Below, piece by piece: positions 1 to 6,417 of a DNA stretch of 29,451 nucleotides. Within the stretch, counting starts at the first letter, position 1. Every line of letters begins with the position of its first letter. The notes beneath the pieces were generated by a model, which saw nothing but the letters and a program-made list of their open reading frames with translations, did not search any database and was not told the DNA's origin. The DNA is from Chloroflexota bacterium. GTDB lineage: Bacteria; Chloroflexota; Ktedonobacteria; Ktedonobacterales; Ktedonobacteraceae. A program made the position numbers and the translations under genes. The stretch covers positions 1-29,451 of the forward strand of contig VBJK01000093.1 in assembly GCA_005879655.1 (NCBI GenBank). The letters run 5' to 3'.

Positions 1-902
1 GCAGGAATACGGCGGGCTAATTCAACATTCATCTGATTACGGGCATCGCGGATTAATGTGACGACCTGCTGCACCAGACTAAACTGTTGCTCCACTTCGT
101 CATCAATAGCAGCGATGGCAATTTCAGGCCAGGGCGCAATGATGAGCGCTGAAGCGGGCCACTGCGCCGGATTGGGTTCGCTGGTACGATAGAGGTACTG
201 CCAGACCTCTTCAGTCACAAAGGGCATAAAGGGGTGTAGCAAGCGTAAGCTGTGATCCAGCACGGCACGCAGAATAGCAGCTGTAGTGCGCCGCGCCTGC
301 TCATCGCCTTGCATCTGCACCTTGGCAATTTCAACATACCAGTCGCAGTAATCGGACCAGAAGAAGTCATTGATCTGGCGTCCAGCCTCACCCAACTGGA
401 AATCATCGATCAAACGTGTCGCCAGCTGAGACAGATGTGCCAGGCGACTGAGTATCCAGCGATCAGCGAGTGTACGCGCTTGCAGCTCGTTAATGTCCGG
501 CACACCGCCACCGATCTCAGCAGTGGTCAGCAATACGAAGCGCGAAGCATTCCAGATCTTATTCGCAAAGTTCCGATTGCCAATGATGCGCACTTCGATC
601 AGCTTCATATCATTGCCGGGCGTACTGCTGGTGGCCAGGGTAAAGCGCAACGCATCGGTGCCAAACTTGTCCATGACATCGAGAGGATCGACGACATTGT
701 TTTTCGACTTACTCATCTTCTCCCCTTTGGCGTCACGCACCAGTCCATGCAGGTAGATGGTCTCGAAGGGGATCGTCCCCATGAAATGAATACCGGCCAT
801 CACCATACGCGCCACCCAGAAGAAGATGATATCGTACCCCGTCTCCATCACAGTTGTAGGATAGTAACGCTGTAGGTCCGCTGTATGTTCGGGCCAGCCC
901 AA
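1..902 (-). CDS. valS: Valyl-tRNA synthetase, C-terminal part (shifted frame, runs off window)
   Basis: This is the continuation of valS in another frame. It opens with LGWPEHTADLQRYYPTTV and continues through DIIFFWVARM, the KMSKS catalytic loop (codons at 705-719), NRNFANKIWNASRF and the anticodon-binding domain, with no stop up to the window edge. The protein C-terminus lies outside the window. Compared with other ValRS proteins, the stretch between GSEAL and LGWPE is missing. That stretch normally contains the highly conserved QDxDVLDTWFSS and LWPFST motifs, about 20 residues. The frame offset requires a lost length of 3n+2, for example 59 or 62 nt. No independent start with a ribosome binding site is evident, so this is a fragment and not a separate gene. 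Confidence 0.85.
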   Translation of the reverse strand, partial: MGWPEHTADLQRYYPTTVMETGYDIIFFWVARMVMAGIHFMGTIPFETIYLHGLVRDAKGEKMSKSKNNVVDPLDVMDKFGTDALRFTLATSSTPGNDMKLIEVRIIGNRNFANKIWNASRFVLLTTAEIGGGVPDINELQARTLADRWILSRLAHLSQLATRLIDDFQLGEAGRQINDFFWSDYCDWYVEIAKVQMQGDEQARRTTAAILRAVLDHSLRLLHPFMPFVTEEVWQYLYRTSEPNPAQWPASALIIAPWPEIAIAAIDDEVEQQFSLVQQVVTLIRDARNQMNVELARRIP

Positions 903-2289
903 GCAGAGCCTCGCTACCACAATGAGCACAGAGACTAACATCCTCACGGCTCACAGTCATCTCATTGCACTCATCACAGTACCAGACTGGAATACGATGA
1001 CCCCACCAGAGCTGGCGCGAAATTGTCCAGTCGTGGATATTTTCCAGCCAATCGACATACGTCTTGTTCAAGCGCTCCGGCAGGATCTTGATCAGACCAT
1101 ATTTCACCGCATTCAACGCTGGCGTAGCCAATGGCATCATCTTGACGAACCACTGCTTAGAGATGAGCGGCTCAATGACGGTATCACAGCGCTGGCAACG
1201 GCCTAACGGCACCACATAGTCCTCAATCTTGACAATCAGACCGAGTTTGTCCAGCGCTTCCACCAGATTTTTGCGCGCCTCATAGCGCTCCTGTCCGGCG
1301 TAAGGACCAGCTTCGGCAGTCATGATCGCGTCAAAGCCAATCACCTGAATTTCTGGTAGATGGTGTCGTTTGCCAATCTCAAAGTCCGTCGGGTCGTGTG
1401 CTGGCGTCACTTTGACTGCGCCAGTGCCAAACGAAGCGTCAACAGCTGCATCTCCAATAATCGGAATCTCGCGTCCAATCACGGGCAGGATAGCCATCCG
1501 ACCAATAATATCCTGGTAGCGTGCATCGCTGGGATTGACCGCCACGGCAGTATCACCCAGAATAGTTTCAGGACGCGTGGTGGCAACGCTGATATATGCA
1601 GTCTGCGTCTCGCCAGCGCGTGGCTTGAGTGGATAACGCACATAGGTCAGCTTGCCCGCTGTATCGACGTGATTGACCTCCAGATCAGAGATGGCACTCA
1701 TACAGCGCGGACACCAATTGATGATACGCTCCCCGCGATAGATCAATCCTTCTTCGTACAAGCGCACGAAGACTTCACGCACCGCCTTCGACAAACCTTC
1801 ATCAAACGTGAAGCGCTCACGCGACCAGTCGCAAGAAGCGCCTAGGCGGCGATGCTGGTCCTGAATACGGCTCTTATACTGATGCACCCATTGCCAGACA
1901 CGCGCGATAAATGCTTCACGGCCAACCTTATGGCGATCGGTCCCTTCGCTCGCCAATAAGCGTTCCACCACGGCCTGTGTCGCAATGCCCGCATGATCTT
2001 CGCCAGGCACCCAGAGTGTCTCGTCACCCCGCATACGATGATAGCGGATCAGGATATCCTCAATAGTGGCCGTGATGGCGTGCCCCACGTGCAATGCGCC
2101 AGTCACGTTGGGAGGCGGCATACTAATCACAAAGGGCCTGCGGGACGGGTTCGGACGTGGCATAAAGTAGCCGCCCTCTTCCCAGAACCGATACCATTTG
2201 CCCTCCACGGACTGTGGCTCATAGGTCTTTGGCAATGATGTAACTGATAGTGTTTGTATAGTCTCGCTCCGTTGTTCCTGCTCGATCAT
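733..2289 (-). CDS. valS: Valyl-tRNA synthetase, N-terminal part (frame broken near 903)
   Basis: This reading frame holds the N-terminal two thirds of valyl-tRNA synthetase, the cytoplasmic class I enzyme that charges tRNA-Val. Visible are the class I HIGH-type signature (NVTGALHVGHA, HVGH at residues 67-70), an editing (CP1) domain containing TTRPETILGDTAVAV and PAHDPTDFEIG, and CPRC, CQRC and CDEC/CAHC cysteine pairs. The match stops after WYCDECNE and CAHCGSEAL. At about position 903 the frame leaves the family and reads nonsense to a stop at 733; the real continuation lies in another frame at 1-902. The start at 2289 follows a strong AGGAGGGG. A T-box leader lies just upstream. The family assignment is certain. 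Whether the break is a real mutation or an assembly error cannot be told from the sequence. Confidence 0.9.
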   Translation of the reverse strand: MIEQEQRSETIQTLSVTSLPKTYEPQSVEGKWYRFWEEGGYFMPRPNPSRRPFVISMPPPNVTGALHVGHAITATIEDILIRYHRMRGDETLWVPGEDHAGIATQAVVERLLASEGTDRHKVGREAFIARVWQWVHQYKSRIQDQHRRLGASCDWSRERFTFDEGLSKAVREVFVRLYEEGLIYRGERIINWCPRCMSAISDLEVNHVDTAGKLTYVRYPLKPRAGETQTAYISVATTRPETILGDTAVAVNPSDARYQDIIGRMAILPVIGREIPIIGDAAVDASFGTGAVKVTPAHDPTDFEIGKRHHLPEIQVIGFDAIMTAEAGPYAGQERYEARKNLVEALDKLGLIVKIEDYVVPLGRCQRCDTVIEPLISKQWFVKMMPLATPALNAVKYGLIKILPERLNKTYVDWLENIHDWTISRQLWWGHRIPVWYCDECNEMTVSREDVSLCAHCGSEALLGLARTYSGPTALLSYNCDGDGVRYHLLLGGAYGDGRYSFHGDDPLRDHLPAWTGA

Positions 2290-2334
2290 AGCCCCTCCTG
2301 CTCAATGGCAACTCTCGTAGTTGCTCAAACCCAT

Positions 2335-2367
2335 AAAAAAAACCCTTCCCGTCAAGGACGAGAAAGG
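2335..2367 (-). terminator. T-box-controlled intrinsic terminator before valS
   Basis: On the minus strand CCTTTCTCGTC pairs with GACGGGAAGGG around a CTT loop, with two or three G-U pairs, and is followed directly by a run of eight T. It lies 46 bases upstream of the valS start and just after the T-box motif, as expected for the terminator of a T-box switch. Confidence 0.9.
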
Positions 2368-2608
2368 ACGTGACTCGTGGTACCACCTTGTTTTGATCAA
2401 TAATTCTTGCGTAAATTGATCCTCATTCGTGCTGTAACGGGCAGACCGTGGAAATCTACTCAATATGACATAGCTCGACTTCCAGACTCGCAGGCGACGT
2501 TCAGTGTATTTGCTCCGAGGAAGACTTCCAGCTGCTGATCTTCCGTCTCTAGCGGACCATTACGCTTACTCCTCCTGCTCTTCGTCACTCCAATATTTTG
2601 ATTTGTTA
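2335..2608 (-). promoter_or_regulatory. T-box riboswitch leader of valS
   Basis: The leader carries the T-box sequence AAGGTGGTACCACG at 2376-2389 (read on the minus strand), which pairs with the free acceptor end of uncharged tRNA. It is followed by an 11-bp stem with a three-base loop (2343-2367) and eight T residues (2335-2342), a classic intrinsic terminator. Upstream, CTGAAC-GTC-G at about 2495-2504 resembles the specifier loop of stem I, with GTC (valine) as specifier codon at 2496-2498. An AGAGA element typical of the distal part of stem I is also present. Uncharged tRNA-Val(GAC) should favour antitermination and valS expression. The T-box and terminator are seen directly; the specifier assignment is by analogy. 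Confidence 0.93.
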
Positions 2609-2614
2609 GAGATA

Positions 2615-2643
2615 AGTTTACTGAGTATGGGTTTGGTTGTCAA
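2615..2643 (-). promoter_or_regulatory. Promoter of the valS T-box transcript
   Basis: On the minus strand a perfect TTGACA (2638-2643) is separated by 17 bases from TAAACT (2615-2620), which matches TATAAT at four of six positions. Transcription would begin near 2608, giving a leader of about 270 nt before the terminator, a usual length for a T-box leader. Confidence 0.75.
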
Positions 2644-2663
2644 GTGCTCTGTGCATAAGGGGT

Positions 2664-2790
2664 GTACCTCAATTTTTTGCGCCGAGGCCAGGGCAACCAC
2701 AAGGGATTGCCCAAAAAGAGGTTTTTGGGGACACCCCAAACCCCGTCAAAGGGCTTGCAGCCCTTTGCAATCCTGCTGTCAAGCGTTAGG
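2664..2790. repeat. Hairpin-rich intergenic repeat related to the CTAGTGCA element
   Basis: This non-coding stretch between the valS promoter and the hutU promoter is a string of small palindromes: an AGGGCAA/TTGCCC-type stem (about 2692-2712), TTTGGGG-ACA-CCCCAAA (about 2724-2740) and AAAGGGCT-TGC-AGCCCTTT (2748-2766). On the minus strand it shares GGGGTTTGGGGTGTCCCCAAA-like sequence with the elements at 6152-6351 and 27847-27966. It lacks their clear CTAGTGCA ends, so it may be a decayed or different member. The open reading frames crossing it look like by-products of the repeat and are not listed as genes. Confidence 0.55.
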
Positions 2791-2903
2791 TTGATGCATA
2801 GTAATGCCATACTTATTGCCATGGGCAGTCACAACAAGTTTGTTGCTTTGTCGCCAACCAGTTAAGAAAAACAGATCCAGTGTTCTCCTCACCTCATTTC
2901 CGT

Positions 2904-2932
2904 TTGACACACATCCCCCACAATGTCATACT
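2904..2932 (+). promoter_or_regulatory. Promoter of hutU
   Basis: A perfect TTGACA (2904-2909), a 17-base spacer and CATACT (2927-2932, four of six matches to TATAAT) lie 47 bases before the chosen ATG. Transcription from here would begin near 2939. This rules out the upstream in-frame start codon at 2880 and supports the ATG at 2979. Confidence 0.7.
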
Positions 2933-2978
2933 ACCCATTAGTGAGCAGCAAAACGCAAAAAGAGGAACGTTAATCATC

Positions 2979-4682
2979 ATGTCCAACCCACAAGACACCT
3001 CTCCCGCAACGACGCAGCAGGGAACAGGCACAGCAGGATCACGCACAGTGCGTGCACCACGTGGCACAACCCTTTCGTGCAAGGGCTGGCAACAAGAAGC
3101 CGCTATGCGCATGCTGATGAATAATCTTGACCCTGATGTCGCAGAGCGGCCCGATGATCTCGTCGTCTATGGTGGATCAGGACGCGCCGCCCGCTCCTGG
3201 GCAGCCTTTGATGCTATTGTACGTTCGCTACAACAGTTGGAGGCAAATGAGACTTTACTGGTGCAATCGGGGAAGCCTGTAGGCATCTTTCGTACGCATG
3301 CTGATGCTCCACGTGTGTTGATCGCCAACTCTCATCTCGTCCCTCACTGGGCTAATTGGGACGAATTTCGCCGTCTAGAAGCGCTCGGTCTGACGATGTA
3401 TGGACAGATGACGGCAGGCTCCTGGATCTATATTGGCTCGCAGGGGATTGTACAGGGCACTTATGAGACCTTCGCGGAGGCTGCACGCAAACACTTCGGC
3501 GGTACGTTGAAGGGAAAATTTGTGCTGACGGCTGGCCTCGGCGGCATGGGAGCGGCACAACCATTAGCGTGCACGATGAATGAGGGCGTGTGCTTGGTGG
3601 TAGAAGTTGACGCTCAGCGTATTCAACGCAGGTTGGATACAGGCTATTGTGACGAAATGGCTAGCACGCTGGATGAGGCGCTGGACCAGGTCCGTGAAGC
3701 CTGTGAGCAAGGGCAACCGCTCTCCATCGGTGTACTTGGCAATGCTGCTGAGATTTATCCAGAACTTGTACGACGCAATATTATTCCCGATCTGGTGACA
3801 GATCAAACCTCCGCTCACGATGCCCTCAACGGCTATATTCCCGCTGACCTCTCACTAGCAGAGGCAAATGATTTACGTCAGCGTGACCCCCAGGAGTATA
3901 TTCGTCGCTCGTTGCAATCAATGGTGACGCATGTACAAGCCATGCTAGAGATGCAGCAACGAGGGGCAGCTGTCTTCGATTATGGGAACAATTTGCGCGG
4001 ACAAGCGCTGGCGGCTGGCGAGACACATGCCCTCGACTTTGCTGGCTTTGTACCAGCATATATCCGACCCCTCTTCTGTCGAGGGAAAGGTCCTTTCCGT
4101 TGGGTCGCGCTCTCAGGAGATCCAGAGGATATCTATCGCACCGACGAGGCTATACTCGCGCTATTCCCTGAAGACGAAGCACTGAAGCGTTGGATCACTC
4201 TGGCACAGAAAAAAATTCATTTCCAGGGCTTGCCCGCACGTATTTGTTGGCTTGGCTATGGGCAACGCGACCGAGCTGGTCTGGCCTTCAACGAGCTGGT
4301 AGCCAAAGGCATCGTCAAGGCACCTATTGTGATTGGACGCGATCACCTGGATAGCGGTTCAGTCGCTTCCCCATATCGAGAGACCGAAGCGATGAAGGAT
4401 GGTAGCGATGCCATTGCTGACTGGCCGCTACTCAATGCCCTGCTCAACACGGCCTCCGGCGCAACCTGGGTCTCGCTCCATCACGGCGGAGGCGTCGGCA
4501 TTGGTTATGCTATCCATGCGGGACAGGTCATTGTGGCCGATGGTACACCGCAGGCTGCTGAACGCCTCTCACGCGTGCTCACCAACGATCCAGGGACAGG
4601 TGTGATGAGACATGTGGACGCTGGTTACGATGACGCCATTGCCTGCGCCAAAGAATGGGGACTCAAGTTGCCTGGCCTATAA
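2979..4682 (+). CDS. hutU: Urocanate hydratase (urocanase)
   Basis: Urocanase is the cytoplasmic enzyme of histidine degradation that converts urocanate to imidazolonepropionate with tightly bound NAD+. The protein is 567 residues, the normal family length. It shows [16 protein letters not shown] near the N-terminus, the NAD-binding [25 protein letters not shown], the [12 protein letters not shown] segment that carries the conserved active-site cysteine, and [17 protein letters not shown] near the C-terminus. The start at 2979 was chosen because it follows AGAGGA and because the promoter lies downstream of the alternative start at 2880. No other hut gene is adjacent: the gene stands alone between a repeat-filled gap and a repeat cluster. 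The window gives no hint of regulation by a Hut repressor. Confidence 0.96.
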   Translation: MSNPQDTSPATTQQGTGTAGSRTVRAPRGTTLSCKGWQQEAAMRMLMNNLDPDVAERPDDLVVYGGSGRAARSWAAFDAIVRSLQQLEANETLLVQSGKPVGIFRTHADAPRVLIANSHLVPHWANWDEFRRLEALGLTMYGQMTAGSWIYIGSQGIVQGTYETFAEAARKHFGGTLKGKFVLTAGLGGMGAAQPLACTMNEGVCLVVEVDAQRIQRRLDTGYCDEMASTLDEALDQVREACEQGQPLSIGVLGNAAEIYPELVRRNIIPDLVTDQTSAHDALNGYIPADLSLAEANDLRQRDPQEYIRRSLQSMVTHVQAMLEMQQRGAAVFDYGNNLRGQALAAGETHALDFAGFVPAYIRPLFCRGKGPFRWVALSGDPEDIYRTDEAILALFPEDEALKRWITLAQKKIHFQGLPARICWLGYGQRDRAGLAFNELVAKGIVKAPIVIGRDHLDSGSVASPYRETEAMKDGSDAIADWPLLNALLNTASGATWVSLHHGGGVGIGYAIHAGQVIVADGTPQAAERLSRVLTNDPGTGVMRHVDAGYDDAIACAKEWGLKLPGL

Positions 4683-4803
4683 AGATCGTAGCCGCGCAAT
4701 TCATTGCGCCAGGTTCATGAGCTAAGATAGCATGCGTAATAAATTGCGCGGCTACAGCATTCTTCTGTAAGCATGGCGCAATAAATTGCGCAACTACGAT
4801 CTT
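4682..4803. repeat. REP-like repeat cluster A (three units)
   Basis: Just after the hutU stop there are three units of a short palindromic repeat. One is in forward orientation (4688-4710, GTAGCCGCGCAATTCATTGC...). Two are inverted (4734-4755 and 4775-4797), each built on GCGCAAT/GCGTAAT-AAA-TTGCGC and ending in CTAC. The whole block is framed by AAGATCGTAG and CTACGATCTT, so it can fold as one large imperfect hairpin. The same units recur at 19156-19348, 21077-21160 and 28546-28664. Confidence 0.85.
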
Positions 4804-4858
4804 TACACGCACGGCTGGTAGGTAAAAAAATTGGCGGACACTCCTGCCCCATAGAGTG

Positions 4859-5215
4859 CTACCAGCTTCTATTACCTCTAATAAGTTGCAAGAAAGCTAC
4901 AAAGATGCACGCGCCAATAAAAGCAACGATAACAGTTCCTAAGAAACCAAAAGGGGCGTGGCCGAGATCGAGCAGGCTGGTGAGAAAGCCACCAATAAAT
5001 GCTCCGACGAGTCCAACGATAATATTGCCGATGCAGCCATAGCTGCGACCGCGTATAAAAGCACTAGCAAAAAAACCTGCCACCAAGCCCACCAAAAGCC
5101 AGGCGAGCAGACTTCCTGGTTGCAGGATATTACTAATATCTATTTTTGCCATCTGAAGAAGACTAGTCATATCTGTTTTCGTCATTTGCAGAAGGCTACT
5201 CATATCTATTTTCAT
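4859..5215 (-). CDS. GlsB/YeaQ/YmgE-type small membrane protein with N-terminal tandem repeats
   Basis: The C-terminal 85 or so residues match the GlsB/YeaQ/YmgE family (often labelled transglycosylase-associated or stress-response membrane protein): LAWLLVGLVAGFFASAF, GCIGNIIVGLVGAFIGGF and GFLGTVIVAFIGACIFV form three glycine-rich membrane helices. The function of the family is not established. The first 32 residues are unusual: three imperfect copies of an 11-residue unit, (M)KIDMSSLLQ, MTKTDMTSLLQ and MAKIDISNILQ, encoded by a 33-bp tandem repeat (5120-5218). The start at 5215 (or GTG at 5218) is preferred over the ATG at 5236 because AGAGGAG lies between them at a suitable distance. The gene is monocistronic, with cluster A downstream. 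Confidence 0.8.
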   Translation of the reverse strand: MKIDMSSLLQMTKTDMTSLLQMAKIDISNILQPGSLLAWLLVGLVAGFFASAFIRGRSYGCIGNIIVGLVGAFIGGFLTSLLDLGHAPFGFLGTVIVAFIGACIFVAFLQLIRGNRSW

Positions 5216-5402
5216 CACATCATAAGCTCCTCTCATTGTTTTTTGCTTAAATATTCTACGTACTAGCCATTGCTAATGTTATAGCATACTTCTTTTCTTC
5301 TCTTTTGCCGCCGGAGACGGCAGGAGAAAGGGAGCGCAGAGGGTTGCCCTAAAGAGAATTTCCTATAAGGCCGTGGTATATTGGTGAATCGATGCACTCG
5401 TG

Positions 5403-5408
5403 TATACA
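5403..5408 (+). promoter_or_regulatory. Possible -10 element of the histidine phosphatase gene
   Basis: TATACA (5403-5408, within GTGTATACAAT) sits 16 bases after TTGGTG (5381-5386), a weak -35. The rest of the 5216-5500 gap holds a GC hairpin (TGCCG/CGGCA, about 5307-5323) and AGGGTTGCCCT, a short palindrome resembling parts of the other intergenic repeats. No gene is evident there. Confidence 0.35.
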
Positions 5409-5500
5409 ATGAGAAGAGGGGCATCCATGCAGATCCAGTCTTGTGTCCCATCCTGGTTGTTGTTGTGCTTGGCAGAGCAGAAAAGTGCAAGAGGTGCATT

Positions 5501-6079
5501 ATGCCTACTCGTTTCATACTGGTACGTCATGGTGAGACACTCGCCAATCGCGAGTTTCGCTATGTTGGCGCGCGCGACGATCCCTTGTCGGAGCATGGAC
5601 AAGTACAGGCAACACTCTTAGCGTATCATACCGCCTTGCCGATTGCGGAGCAACACCACGTTACTGTACAAACACTAGACGCACTCCGCGAAAATAACTT
5701 TGGGACATGGGAAGGTCTGAGTCGTGCCGAGGTATTAGAGCGTAGTACCGAAGATAAACAATTATTGCAGGCATGGGAATACGATGCAACCATCGCGCCG
5801 CCAGCGGGGGAGAGTTTTGCGGCGTTGCAGGTGCGCGTATGCGCAACGGTTGAGCGTCTGGCCCAAAATCATCCCAACCAGACCGTGGTCCTGGTCTCAC
5901 ATGTTGGACCAATCAAAGTCCTACTCTGTACGGCATTAGGGGCACCGCTCAGTTCGCTCTTGCATATGTTTCTTGACCCTGCCACGATCAGCATTGTTGA
6001 TTGGCGACAGCCCTGTCCCGTGGTGCGACTGTTTAACAGCCACGCTCATCTGGGATGGGAACGGGCGCGCTGGATGTAA
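5501..6079 (+). CDS. Histidine phosphatase (phosphoglycerate mutase-like) family protein, apparently lacking an internal block
   Basis: This is a member of the histidine phosphatase superfamily, which includes alpha-ribazole phosphatase and cofactor-dependent phosphoglycerate mutase relatives. It has the phosphorylated-histidine motif LVRHGETLAN near the start, ALRENNFGTWEGLS with the acid residue, and SHVGPIK with the second histidine. The start at 5501 follows AAGAGG with good spacing; the longer upstream frame has no family match. Relatives have about 20 residues between QAxxLA and TAxxIA carrying the YSSxLxRAxxTA motif, whose arginine lines the phosphate pocket. Here QATLLAYH runs straight into TALPIAEQHH, so that block seems lost in frame (near 5618-5635). 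Substrate unknown. If the sequence is correct the enzyme may be impaired. Confidence 0.85.
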   Translation: MPTRFILVRHGETLANREFRYVGARDDPLSEHGQVQATLLAYHTALPIAEQHHVTVQTLDALRENNFGTWEGLSRAEVLERSTEDKQLLQAWEYDATIAPPAGESFAALQVRVCATVERLAQNHPNQTVVLVSHVGPIKVLLCTALGAPLSSLLHMFLDPATISIVDWRQPCPVVRLFNSHAHLGWERARWM

Positions 6080-6151
6080 TGCCGCAAGCTTACATGACCA
6101 CTGGATAATATAGGCTATACCATCACAATTCCATAGAGAAGGATCGTTATT

Positions 6152-6351
6152 ACTAGTGCAGAAGCAAGAGAGATAGTAGAGCTTGAGGGTCCAGGGGGCA
6201 AAGCCTCCCTGGCAAGGTTTGGGTGCCCCAAATGCTTCCCATAGGCATTGAGCGTTAAGCGGGGGTCCAGGGGGCAAAGCCTCCCTGGCAAGGTTTGGGG
6301 TGTCCCCAAGTACTCCCCATTTCCCAAAAGGGCTTGGGATTATGCACTAGT
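6152..6351. repeat. CTAGTGCA-bounded repeat element, copy 1 (MITE-like)
   Basis: A 200-bp non-coding element begins ACTAGTGCA (6152-6160) and ends TGCACTAGT (6343-6351), perfect inverted ends. Inside are two tandem copies of a module starting GGGTCCAGGGGGCAAAGCC and running to CCCCAAATGCTTCCC-like sequence (6187-6240 and 6263-6319). A shorter relative with the same ends and one module lies at 27847-27966. There is no transposase gene inside, so if mobile it would be moved in trans. The right end lies 19 bases upstream of the TATAAA of the next gene and could supply its -35 region. Confidence 0.7.
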
Positions 6352-6370
6352 TATCTGGCCCAAAATAGCG

Positions 6371-6376
6371 TATAAA
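6371..6376 (+). promoter_or_regulatory. Likely -10 element of the TgpA-like gene
   Basis: TATAAA (within GCGTATAAAATAAG) lies 42 bases before the ATG at 6418. Seventeen bases upstream is TAGTTA (6348-6353), a weak -35 formed by the end of the repeat element. The -10 is good; the pairing with this -35 is tentative. Confidence 0.45.
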
Positions 6377-6417
6377 ATAAGTAATGGAACGTTTTTGTAT
6401 ATGAAGAGGAGTGCCTG

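Noticed and set aside
252..875. 207-codon open frame on the plus strand
   Set aside because: It lies antisense to the C-terminal part of valS, has no ribosome binding site and shows no protein-like motifs.
2880..2978. N-terminal extension of hutU by 33 codons
   Set aside because: It contains the promoter hexamers and would lie before the transcript start.
6115..6327. 70-codon frame with GTPQT and CPLDP motifs; similar frames at 27735-27926 and 2640-2822
   Set aside because: The similar products come from the shared repeat modules read in one frame, not from a protein family.
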